Below are positions 42,126-50,207 of a stretch of 64,000 nucleotides of DNA, in pieces (the stretch's first letter is position 1; every line of letters starts with the position of its first letter). Position numbers and translations under genes: made by a program. The stretch lies in NCBI RefSeq assembly GCF_901538265.1, contig NZ_LR593886.1, forward strand, positions 806,001 through 870,000. Direction: 5' to 3'. The notes beneath the pieces were generated by a model. It was not told the origin of the DNA. It did not search any database and saw only the letters and a program-made list of their open reading frames with translations. The stretch comes from Gemmata massiliana (GTDB taxonomy: Bacteria > Planctomycetota > Planctomycetia > Gemmatales > Gemmataceae).

Positions 42126-43235
42126 TTATTTCGGGGCGAACGTGTACACGTAAACGGCGCCGTTGGACCCGGCGATCGCGAATCGCTCTCCGGTGGGGCT
42201 AGTGGTGAGGTCGCGGGCGTTAGCGGGGACGTTGATCGTGTGGGCGCTCGTGGGGTCTTCGCCCTTCCAGAGCCAGATGCGCCCCTGTCCACCGCCTCCA
42301 GCCGCGATCACCGCCCCCGACGGGTGGAACGCGACGCCCCAGGCCGTCCCCTGGAACGCCTCCTTTGTCTTGAGCACTTTCGATTTGCCGCCCGCCCAGT
42401 CGACCAGCACCACCGCCGGGTTCCCGACACCCGCAAAGGCGTTGCTCACGTTCGTGATCCCGCACAGCGCGAACGCGGAGCCGTCCGACTTGAACGCGAT
42501 CCCCCGCGCGCCGCCGATGTCGGCCATGAACCCGGAATCGTACTTGTGGAGCAATTTGGCGTCGATCTCTCGCTCGCACTTGCCGGTCTTCACGTCCCAA
42601 TCTTTCACGATGCCCTTGAGATCACACGACACGAGCCGCGCACCGTTCGGGTGGAACGCGACGTTGTAAACGTGCGACGAATGCCCCTCCAGCCCGCGGA
42701 CCGCGGCGCCGTCGGCCGTGCGCCACAATTTCACCGTGTTGTCGTTCCCGCAACTGGCGACCGTGAGTCCGTCCGGACTGACGGCGAGCGCTCTTACCCA
42801 GCCGTCGTGAGCTTGTACCGTCCGCACGGGCTTCGGCGTGCCTGCGTCTCCCGACCACCAGATGAGTTTGCCGTGGTAGTCGGCGGAAATGAACGCGAAC
42901 GGCGCGGATTTCGGCGCCGGCGATTCTACCGCACCGAACCCGACCGCGCCCCGAATCGCGCTCTGCTGCTTGGGCCACGCACTGAGGTCGGCGGGGGCAA
43001 CGGGTGTTGGCACCACGAACGCCATCCCGCGCACCCAACTTTCGTGACCCGCGAACGCGGTCTTCGCGCCGGTCAGCAGGTCGAACCGCTGCACGCTGTC
43101 GTCTTCTGACGAGGCGAAGAGGAACCGGCCCGACGGGTCGAACCGGCAGCCGATGAGCGGTCGCGCGTGTTTGAACTCGCGCTCGACGCGCGCGGCAGTC
43201 GGGTCGAAGACGGGGCGCGGGGGCGGGATGGACAT
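42126..43235 (-). CDS. WD40 repeat protein
   Basis: A 369-residue beta-propeller protein. Recognisable blades include FAGHESWVRGMAFV, VQAHDGWVRALAVSPDG...NTVKLWRTADG, LEGHSSHVYNVAFHPNGARL...VKDWDVKTGK and GTAWGVAFHPSGAVIAAGG...IWLWKGED. There is no signal peptide, so it is probably cytoplasmic and binds proteins. The ATG at 43235 begins MSIPPPRPVFDP; the frame is open upstream but only through a repeat-rich region. It is separated from the DUF1080 gene by 108 bp. Confidence 0.88.
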   Translation of the reverse strand: MSIPPPRPVFDPTAARVEREFKHARPLIGCRFDPSGRFLFASSEDDSVQRFDLLTGAKTAFAGHESWVRGMAFVVPTPVAPADLSAWPKQQSAIRGAVGFGAVESPAPKSAPFAFISADYHGKLIWWSGDAGTPKPVRTVQAHDGWVRALAVSPDGLTVASCGNDNTVKLWRTADGAAVRGLEGHSSHVYNVAFHPNGARLVSCDLKGIVKDWDVKTGKCEREIDAKLLHKYDSGFMADIGGARGIAFKSDGSAFALCGITNVSNAFAGVGNPAVVLVDWAGGKSKVLKTKEAFQGTAWGVAFHPSGAVIAAGGGGQGRIWLWKGEDPTSAHTINVPANARDLTTSPTGERFAIAGSNGAVYVYTFAPK

Positions 43236-43596
43236 GGGTGCTCCACTGCAATGGTCGGGTGCCGTTCGCGGCGGTGTGTGTTGTCCCTGTCTGTATCCCA
43301 GGGCGTTGCCCTGGGCTGAGGAATCGCAGACCTTCGGCCTGCCCGTTAATTCACCCCAACGGGGTGAGATTCCCCAGCCCAGGGCAACGCCCTGGGATAC
43401 GGGCGGGGACGCGGACGACGCCCGGGATCGGATCGGTACGGGCGGGTACAATACACCCGGGCGCTGACATTGGATACAGGCGGGGCAATGTTTGCGGCGC
43501 GGCGACCGCACCTGGGCAACGGCCCGGGGCACGGGCGCCGGGCATCGCCCTTTGGGATGACGGGCGGGTACCGGTCGAGGTTCGTGTCGCGTAGCG
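43236..43596. other. Intergenic gap, 361 bp, repeat-rich
   Basis: It lies between two genes on the same strand (the DUF1501 gene downstream at 43597 in coordinate terms, and the WD40 gene). It holds the 43293-43400 inverted repeat and a further GC-rich stretch (about 43490-43560) with GGGCACGGGC/GCCGGGCATCGCCC partial palindromes that look like a decayed second element. No gene was seen. Confidence 0.65.
43293..43400. repeat. Cloverleaf-like palindromic element (GTATCCCAGGGCGTTGCCCT)
   Basis: The outer arms 43293-43318 and 43375-43400 are exactly complementary over 26 bp, and each arm contains its own small palindrome (CCAGGGCGTTGCCCTGG). Inside are two more hairpins: GCAGACC TTC GGCCTGC and TCACCCC AAC GGGGTGA. 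The whole can fold as a stem with two internal hairpins, reminiscent of REP-type elements. Confidence 0.9.
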
Positions 43597-44886
43597 TTAC
43601 GCCAGTACTTCCTCGATCGCGGAGGTTTTGGGGTCGGCGACGGGCACGGGGCGCTCGTTCGGGTAGAAGTTCTTCGTCGAATCGAGGCCGACGGCCCGCA
43701 GGTACGTGTGGAACAGGTGCCCGCTGTACACCTCGCGGTCGGCCACGGCGGTACCGTTCGCGTTCGTCTTGCCGACCACCACGCCGCCCTTAATCCCGGC
43801 GCCCGCCAGCGCCACCGACCACGCCTTCGACCAGTGGTCGCGGCCGTACTGGGCGTTGATGCGCGGCGTGCGGCCCATCTCGCTCATCACCACCACGAGC
43901 GTACTCTCCAGCATCCCACGGTCCGCGAGGTCGTCGAGCAGGGCCGCGAAGGGGCGGTCGAACTCGCCGAGCTGTTCGATGTGGAAGTCGAAGTTCTCGT
44001 GGTGCGTGTCGTAGTTCGAGTGCGACACCTTCACGTAGGTCACGCCCGCTTCGAGCAACCGCCGGGCGAGGAGCAGGTGGCGGCCGAAGTCGTGGCGGCC
44101 GTACCGGTCCGCGAGCTTCGGGTTCTCCTTCTCCACGTCGAACACCTCGGCCTGCTTCACCACGCGCTCGGCCTGCGTGTACGACTCGGTGTAGGCTTCG
44201 GTCGCGGCCGACTTGCGGGATTTCGCGAACCGGTCGTTGAGCTTCCGTCGGAACGCCTCGCGCTCCTCGTCCGTGCCGGCCGGCAGGTTCGCGGGGCGGA
44301 AGAGGTCCGCGGGCGGCTTGCCGTCGCCGAGGGAGACGGAAGCGAACTTGGGTCCGAGGAACGTGGCGTCGCCACCGTTGAAGCCGCTCCCGCCTTTCGG
44401 CAGGATCTGGATGTGCCCGGGGAGCGACGATTCGCGCGCCGCGAGCATTTTGGCCGATACCGCACCGATGTGCGGGTAGTTGATCCCCGCTTCCGGCTTG
44501 CGCCCGGTGAGCATGATGCTCTCGCCGATGCCGTGGTCGTCGGAGATCGAGTTGAGGCTGCGCACGAGCGCGAGCCGGTGCGCGTGCTTCGCGGTGTGCG
44601 GGAGCAGTTCGGAAATGCGCGTGCCGGTAACGGACGTTTGAATCGCCTTGAACGGCCCGCCGGTGTCGGTGTTCGGCTTCGGATCCCACGTTTCAAGTTG
44701 GCTCACGCCGCCGGCCAGGAAGATGACCAGCACGCGCTTTTGAGATTTCTTCAGTTCCGCCGCGGACGCGGGGTTCGCGAACCCGTTGAGCCCCAGCGCC
44801 GCGGTGGAGCCGAGCGCGGCCCCGAGGAACCCGCGGCGCGAAACGGTGTGATCGGTAGACCGGCAGGCGTAGTTGCATGGCAGCAT
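43597..44886 (-). CDS. DUF1501 protein, Tat-exported
   Basis: A 429-residue protein. The Tat signal is SRRGFLGAALGSTAALGL near residue 16. Family motifs are VIFLAGGVSQLETWDPKP, RSLNSISDDHGIGESIMLTG, VSHSNYDTHHENFDF, TLVVVMSEMGRTPRIN and YGRDHWSKAW. It lies directly downstream of the DUF1549-type gene (150 bp gap holding a long hairpin), the usual planctomycete pairing. The pair is thought to act on the outer side of the inner membrane; the substrate is unknown. Confidence 0.93.
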   Translation of the reverse strand: MLPCNYACRSTDHTVSRRGFLGAALGSTAALGLNGFANPASAAELKKSQKRVLVIFLAGGVSQLETWDPKPNTDTGGPFKAIQTSVTGTRISELLPHTAKHAHRLALVRSLNSISDDHGIGESIMLTGRKPEAGINYPHIGAVSAKMLAARESSLPGHIQILPKGGSGFNGGDATFLGPKFASVSLGDGKPPADLFRPANLPAGTDEEREAFRRKLNDRFAKSRKSAATEAYTESYTQAERVVKQAEVFDVEKENPKLADRYGRHDFGRHLLLARRLLEAGVTYVKVSHSNYDTHHENFDFHIEQLGEFDRPFAALLDDLADRGMLESTLVVVMSEMGRTPRINAQYGRDHWSKAWSVALAGAGIKGGVVVGKTNANGTAVADREVYSGHLFHTYLRAVGLDSTKNFYPNERPVPVADPKTSAIEEVLA

Positions 44887-44908
44887 GGGAACTCCTGCGA
44901 GTGAAGAA

Positions 44909-45025
44909 CCTACCCCTCCCTGAAGGGAAGGGGAGCAGACTCGGAAGAGTCGGCTAAGGCGGGCTAATTATTAGCGACTTCGCGTGTCTGCTCCCCTTCC
45001 CTTCAGGGAGGGGGTTGGGGGTAGG
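44909..45025. repeat. Long inverted repeat between DUF1549-type and DUF1501 genes
   Basis: The left arm 44909-44940 (CCTACCCCTCCCTGAAGGGA and onward) pairs with 44986-45025, its near-perfect complement apart from a small bulge (TTGG). Each arm also contains the smaller palindrome CCCTGAAGGG/CCCTTCAGGG. The spacer is AT-richer and includes CTAATTATTAG, itself a palindrome. Confidence 0.88.
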
Positions 45026-45036
45026 TTGCCTTGCTC

Positions 45037-46671
45037 TTAATGGTTGAACCGGAATTCTGCGGACGCCACGAGCGCCCACACCAGTTCATTGATGGTTGCC
45101 TGGCGGTCCTTGGTGCTTCTCAGCGCGTCACCCACGTCCCTCATTTCGTCGGCCGTGGGCCGGCGCGCGAGCACCGCGGCGAAGAGTTCGTCCGCGACCG
45201 CGTCGGGGTTGGTGATCTTGCTGAGCCGGTCGGCGAGGTTGCCGGTTCGCGGTGGGAGCAGCCCGCGCACCGCACCGCCGTACTTCAGGAACAGTGTTTG
45301 GTCGAGCGTGGCGGAGAAGTTCTCGCCCGCGTCCCCCGCTTTGCCGCCCAGAATCTTGCGGAACGGCCCGAGGCGCGGCGCGAGTTTGCCGTCGAGCACG
45401 TCTTCGGTCGCTTTGGGACTGAGTTTCTTGAGCGCGTCGCGTTCGGCGTCCGTGTGGCCGGTCGCCTGCATCAGCGCATAGCCGAACTGTTCCGGCGTGA
45501 GCGGCTTCAGGACCGCGACGAGGTAACGGTCTGCGGGTGGCTCGCCGAGAGCAGCGGGGATCTCGCTCGACCGCTGATAGGCATCCGAAAGGGCGATTTC
45601 GCGGATCAGCCACTTGAGGTCGTATTTGTGTGCCACGAACTCGCGGGTGAGTTCATCGAGTAACTCCGGGTGCGACGGCGGGTTCTTGCTGTGGTCCCAG
45701 TCCACCGGGTGAACGATCCCGCGGCCCATCATCATCGCCCACATGCGGTTCACGATGTTCCGCGCGAAGGTCGGGTTCTCGGGGCTCGTGATCGCCGCAG
45801 CGAGGCGCTCGCGCCGGCTGTAGGCGGGGACCGGCTTCACGTTCGGTGCGGGCGCGACCTTGTACTCTTTCCCCTTTTCGGCCTTCGGTTCGTCAATGGC
45901 CTTCGCGCCGAGCATCCGCGGGGCCGTCGTGTGTTGCTTCTTGTTCTTGTCGAACACACTCATGAAGTTCACGTCGCCCTCGGCCCGTTCCGCGATCACG
46001 GCCGTCGGCGCCTGGGCGTTGGGGAACAGGAAGGAGCGGTTCAGGAACGCCTGGATGCCGTAGTAATCGGCCTGGCGGTAGTCGTCGACGTTGGGGTGGT
46101 CGTGGCACTGGGCACACTGCATGTTGCGCCCGAGAAACACGCGCCCGATGTCCTTCGTGACGAGGTGCGGTTCGAGGTCGCGGTCGAGCACGAACTTCGC
46201 GGCCGCGCGGGTCTTGGGGTCGCTGCCGTCGGTCGACAGTAACTCGCGCACGAGGACGTCGTAGGGCTTGTTCTCCGAAAACGCCAGTTTCAGATACTGC
46301 TCCCACTCGGCCCGGGACACCTTCGCGTCAGGCCGGCGCTCCATCAGCATCACGTCGAAGTGCCACGCCATGCGCCGGGCGTAGCCCGTGCCGGCGATGA
46401 GCTTGTCGATGAGCTTCTCGCGCTTGTCCTTTGCGGAGTCGGCGAGGAAATCGTGCAACTCCGCTACGGTCGGTGCGGTGCCTGTGAGGTCGAGTGTCAC
46501 GCGCCGGAGGAACTCTTCGTCGCTCGCGGCTGGTGCGGCTTTCTTTTGAAAGTCGGGAACGCCATTGGCAATGTGCTTACCGATGCGCACGCGCAGAGGT
46601 TCTTCGGCCTGCAAGAGAACTGGCGAGGCGAACAGCGCAACGAGCGCGAGCAACCGGGAGGGAGCGAGCAT
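45037..46671 (-). CDS. DUF1549/DUF1553 cytochrome-like protein
   Basis: A 544-residue secreted protein (signal MLAPSRLLALVALFASPVLLQA). The DUF1549 half (about 45-240) has FLRRVTLDLTGTAPTVAE, KLIAGTGYARRMAWHF and the haem-type CAQCHDHP motif. The DUF1553 half (about 300-540) has RRERLAAAITSPENPTFARNIVNRMW, HPVDWDHSKNPPSHPELL and LARRPTADEMRDV. It is probably transcribed with the DUF1501 gene that follows. The ATG at 46671 is set by the signal peptide. It may carry electrons or a metal for the partner. Confidence 0.94.
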   Translation of the reverse strand: MLAPSRLLALVALFASPVLLQAEEPLRVRIGKHIANGVPDFQKKAAPAASDEEFLRRVTLDLTGTAPTVAELHDFLADSAKDKREKLIDKLIAGTGYARRMAWHFDVMLMERRPDAKVSRAEWEQYLKLAFSENKPYDVLVRELLSTDGSDPKTRAAAKFVLDRDLEPHLVTKDIGRVFLGRNMQCAQCHDHPNVDDYRQADYYGIQAFLNRSFLFPNAQAPTAVIAERAEGDVNFMSVFDKNKKQHTTAPRMLGAKAIDEPKAEKGKEYKVAPAPNVKPVPAYSRRERLAAAITSPENPTFARNIVNRMWAMMMGRGIVHPVDWDHSKNPPSHPELLDELTREFVAHKYDLKWLIREIALSDAYQRSSEIPAALGEPPADRYLVAVLKPLTPEQFGYALMQATGHTDAERDALKKLSPKATEDVLDGKLAPRLGPFRKILGGKAGDAGENFSATLDQTLFLKYGGAVRGLLPPRTGNLADRLSKITNPDAVADELFAAVLARRPTADEMRDVGDALRSTKDRQATINELVWALVASAEFRFNH

Positions 46672-46802
46672 CGCGGGTGGTCCTTCCAGGTGGGATGGGC
46701 GAATGCGAACCGGTGTGCGGGACCGCGCAACCGGCGTGGAGGTAGGAATCAGGCCATAGTCGCTCCTGGGAGAGTGCAAGTCAAGCGCGAATCACTTCAC
46801 CA

Positions 46803-46844
46803 AAAAATCGAACCCCGGTCGCTTGCGACCGGGGTTCGATTTTT
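46803..46844 (-). terminator. Strong bidirectional intrinsic terminator
   Basis: A perfect 20-bp hairpin (AAAAATCGAACCCCGGTCGC, loop TT, then its complement) has A runs on one side and T runs on the other, so it works in either direction. It lies 19 bp after the stop of the minus-strand glycine-rich gene, which it must terminate. Confidence 0.92.
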
Positions 46845-46863
46845 GAATTGCTGGCGCTACAGG

Positions 46864-47805
46864 TTAGTAGCCCGTTCCGCCACTGAAGCCGAACTGTTTG
46901 CCACCGACACCGAATCCACCACCGCCGACCCCGACGATGCCACCGCCGCCGAACCCACCGACACCACCGAACCCGCCTTGGATACCACCACCAAATCCGC
47001 CCTGGATGCCGCCGAATCCACCACCAAACCCACCCTGAATACCACCACCGAACCCACCGATACCGCCGCCGAACCCGCCCTGGATGCCGCCACCGAACCC
47101 GCCTTGGATACCACCGCCGAACCCACCAATACCACCGCCACCGAACCCACCGATACCGCCGCCACCGAACCCGCCGCTACCACCGAGGTAGCTCCCGATC
47201 GTTGGGAACTGCGAAATGTTACCGCCAATCCCGCCAATACCGCCAGTGCCGCCGAATCCGCCGATGCCACCGCCAATCCCGCCACCAAGACCGCCACCGA
47301 ATCCGCCGAGACCACCACCGATGCCACCGCCACCAAGACCGCCACCGAATCCGCCGATGCCACCGCCGCCGAAACCACCACCACCGAACCCGCCGATACC
47401 ACCGCCACCGAACCCGCCCTGAATCCCGCCACCGCCGAAACCGCCGATGCCACCCTGAATCCCGCCGCCGCCGAACCCGCCCTGAATCCCGCCACCACCG
47501 AAACCAAAATTACCGCCGCCGCCAAACCCGTTGAACCCTTGGTTATTCCCGACGTTGCCTTGGTTCCCGATGTTGCCTTGGTTGTTGCCGGCGTTGCCTT
47601 GGTTGTTGCCGATGTTGCCCTGGTTGTTTCCCTGGATGGCGCCTGCCGGGCGCCACGCGCCTTGCGGCACATAGGAGAAACTCGCGGGCGCGCGGTACCG
47701 ACCGTTCGGCGGTTGCGCCTTCAGCGCACCCGTGAGTGGGAGAAGAGCCAACGCGCCAAGCACTAGGGCGCCCCACGCCATCCGACGTTGGAGAGAATGA
47801 AACAT
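46864..47805 (-). CDS. Secreted glycine-rich repeat protein
   Basis: A 313-residue protein. The signal peptide MFHSLQRRMAWGALVLGALA ends near LKAQPP. Residues about 60-100 are NNQGNIGNNQGN-type repeats. The remaining 200 residues are almost only Gly, Phe, Ile and Gln in GGFGGGGIQGGFGGG units, with a short break (NISQFPTIGSYLGG), ending SGGTGY. It is likely an extended, self-associating surface or extracellular protein; there is no catalytic motif. The low-complexity coding sequence opens long, meaningless frames on the other strand. The ATG at 47805 is chosen for the signal peptide. Confidence 0.82.
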   Translation of the reverse strand: MFHSLQRRMAWGALVLGALALLPLTGALKAQPPNGRYRAPASFSYVPQGAWRPAGAIQGNNQGNIGNNQGNAGNNQGNIGNQGNVGNNQGFNGFGGGGNFGFGGGGIQGGFGGGGIQGGIGGFGGGGIQGGFGGGGIGGFGGGGFGGGGIGGFGGGLGGGGIGGGLGGFGGGLGGGIGGGIGGFGGTGGIGGIGGNISQFPTIGSYLGGSGGFGGGGIGGFGGGGIGGFGGGIQGGFGGGIQGGFGGGIGGFGGGIQGGFGGGFGGIQGGFGGGIQGGFGGVGGFGGGGIVGVGGGGFGVGGKQFGFSGGTGY

Positions 47806-48065
47806 GGTAACACCTACTAAATGAGTGCTCATCTCAGATAGTCCGACCCGCTGTGTTACGGGCTTCGATCGGCGGGAGGGACAAAGCAGCCACAGGTGCG
47901 CACTGCCACACCCGATTATACCACGATTTTTCTTCGGTCTTACACGAATTGACTGGCACCGGAACAAAAAGAACCGGCACGTGGCCGGCTCTCGCTATCT
48001 ATTAACAAGCTGTGAGAAATTTTGTCTAACTAATCACAAGGCGACGACCATTCAATCGTGTGCAG

Positions 48066-49685
48066 CTACACACCTGCACTTGCGAGGTACATCGCGGTCA
48101 GATACGTTTCGCGGGCGATGTGGTGCTCCTGCCGCCGTTCTTGGGCAGTCGGGGCCGCGATGGGTTCCGGTTCTTCGACCTCTGGTTCGGCCGCGGGCAC
48201 CGATACGGAAACGGGGTCCGGTACGCGTTTCCCCACTTCCGACAAGAGCATTCCGGCCCAGCGGTAGATGTTGTGGTCGTCCACCTGGCCGCGCATTCGG
48301 CGCATTCGGCGCTCTTGCTCCGATCCGGACATCGTGAGCGACGCGTGCAATCCGTCGGCCATCTCTTCCACGTCGAACGGGTTCACGAGTACCGCGTCGG
48401 GCAGTTCCCGGGCCGCTCCAGTGAACTGCGATAGTACAAGCACCCCGCGTTCGTCGTCGCGTGCCGTCACGAACTCCTTCGCGACGAGGTTCATCCCGTC
48501 GTGCAACGAGCTGACGATGCACCCCGCGGCCGTTCGGTAAAGGACGAAGATGTCTTCCGGTCCGTGGTGCTCGTTGAGGAACACGACCGGTTGCCAGTCC
48601 TCGGTCCCGTGTTCCCAGTTGATCTTTTCGGCCAGCGCGTTCACCTCTTCGGTCAAGTCCCGGTAGGCCGGGATGTGAGTGCGGCTCGGCGCCCCGACCT
48701 GCACGAAGTGGAACTGCCCCTTCAGTTCCGGGTGCTTGTGGAGCAACCGATCCACGGCTTGGAGCCGCTCCGGGATGCCCTTCGTGTAGTCCACGCGGTC
48801 CACACCCACGATCAGGGGGCGGTCCCCCAGTCGGTGCTTCTTGCGCAGCGCGGTCGCCCGGTCTTCCCAATCGTTGCCCAGGTACTCCTGGGCCAGCGCC
48901 GGATCGACGCTAATCGGGAACGGACGCACGGTCGTGGACTGCCCCGCGCGCTGCACCGCGAACCGTTCGCGGTCGATTCGGCATTCTAGCGCGCGGTCCA
49001 CGGTATCGAGGAAGTTGTTACAATCGTGCTGCGTGTGGAACCCGAGCAGGTCGTTCCCGAGCATCCCGTCGAGCAACTCTTTGGCCCACGGGCACACCAG
49101 AAACTTCTCGGGACCGGGCCACGGGATGTGCCAGAACTGCGCGGTCACCAGATCCGGTCGGGCCGCTTTCAGCAGTCGCGGTAGCAGCGCGAAGTGGTAG
49201 TCCTGCACGAAGACGAGCGCGGGACCGCCTTCGGCCTCTTCGAGCACCGCTTGCGCGAACGTCTCGTTTACCCGGCGGTACGTTTCCCAGTGCTTGGGGT
49301 CGAACACGGGGCGCGCGAAGACTTGGTGGCAGAGGGGCCACAGCATGCTGTTGGCGGTGCCGTAGTAATACCCCTCTTCGTCATCCTTGCTGAGCCACAC
49401 GCGGCGCAGCACGTAGTTCGGATCGTCTGGGGGGACACCCACGCGACCACTCGCGTCGGTCACCGCGCGGTCCGCGTCCCCCGACCCGTGCGCGACCCAC
49501 ACGCCCCCGCACGCTTGCATTACCGGGTCCAGCGCAGTCGTGAGTCCGCCCGCGGGCCGAATCCACTCGACCTCACCGTTCTTGTACCGGTGGATGTACG
49601 GTTCCCGGTTCGCGACCACGATCAGCTTGGCCCCGCCCAACCGCGTGCGAGCCACTTCTTCCAAACGTTCCTTGCTCCAGCCCAT
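48066..49685 (-). CDS. Trehalose-6-phosphate-synthase-like glycosyltransferase (GT20)
   Basis: A 539-residue GT20 enzyme that would transfer glucose from a nucleotide sugar to a sugar phosphate. Motifs include VVANREPY, RPAGGLTTALDPVM, FVQDYHFALLP, WHIPWPGPE, LLGFHTQHDCNNFL, GVDRVDYTKGIPERL and SLHDGMNLVAKEFV. A polar Pro/Glu-rich C-terminal extension of about 60 residues (VPAAEPEVEEPEPIAAP...) follows the catalytic part. No trehalose phosphatase lies next to it. Glucosylglycerol-phosphate synthase is an alternative, since the two cannot be told apart here. The start is at 49685 (MGWSKER); an in-frame ATG at 49736 is possible. Confidence 0.88.
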   Translation of the reverse strand: MGWSKERLEEVARTRLGGAKLIVVANREPYIHRYKNGEVEWIRPAGGLTTALDPVMQACGGVWVAHGSGDADRAVTDASGRVGVPPDDPNYVLRRVWLSKDDEEGYYYGTANSMLWPLCHQVFARPVFDPKHWETYRRVNETFAQAVLEEAEGGPALVFVQDYHFALLPRLLKAARPDLVTAQFWHIPWPGPEKFLVCPWAKELLDGMLGNDLLGFHTQHDCNNFLDTVDRALECRIDRERFAVQRAGQSTTVRPFPISVDPALAQEYLGNDWEDRATALRKKHRLGDRPLIVGVDRVDYTKGIPERLQAVDRLLHKHPELKGQFHFVQVGAPSRTHIPAYRDLTEEVNALAEKINWEHGTEDWQPVVFLNEHHGPEDIFVLYRTAAGCIVSSLHDGMNLVAKEFVTARDDERGVLVLSQFTGAARELPDAVLVNPFDVEEMADGLHASLTMSGSEQERRMRRMRGQVDDHNIYRWAGMLLSEVGKRVPDPVSVSVPAAEPEVEEPEPIAAPTAQERRQEHHIARETYLTAMYLASAGV

Positions 49686-50207
49686 GTGATTGGACCTCGC
49701 AGGCTTTAGATGGGGCGACGAGTTTGCAACGGGCAAAATCGTTACTGAGGCGAAAGGTTAACGGTTTGCAGCGGTGGCAGCACCGCTCCACGCAATCCGT
49801 CGCGAGTCGACCAATATGCAGAGAATCCGCACTGGATAACGATGTCAGTTGCAAACGTAGTGCCGACCAAGTGTCTGTTCACCCGGATCGGACGTTTTTT
49901 CAACTCAACCGACGGTTGGGGAGCGCGAGGGAGTTCGGATGTCTGAACTTCCGACTCCGGGTACCAATATAGGCGAACCGGGAAAGAAATGCACGCGCCG
50001 ATCCGCGGCGGCATTTTGTCGAAATGCGCTGGAGGTGTTCGTTGCTCTGTCAGAGTTACCGATCCGAGTAGAAATGCGCATGAGCGCGCACACTCGCGCT
50101 CCGCGCTGCTACCCAGCGCACGCGATTTCGCTCGTTGCTCCCGCGCGCCGCGTCCGGTACACTCTGTTCATCCTGCCCCGTACTCACTTTCCAACGAGAC
50201 CCTCCCA
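49686..50207. other. Intergenic gap, 522 bp, between divergent genes
   Basis: It separates the GT20 gene from the divergent cytochrome/WD40 gene. The frame of the latter stays open through the right half, but the translation is Arg/Ser-rich without domain similarity. I see no tRNA, long repeat or clear promoter motif. The GT20-proximal part is somewhat AT-richer, as expected for promoter DNA. Confidence 0.5.

Noticed and set aside
46360..47766. Plus-strand Thr/Ala/Glu-rich frame of 468 codons
   Set aside because: It arises from the low-complexity Gly-rich gene read backwards; no ribosome binding site or signal, and the other strand has a signal peptide and terminator.
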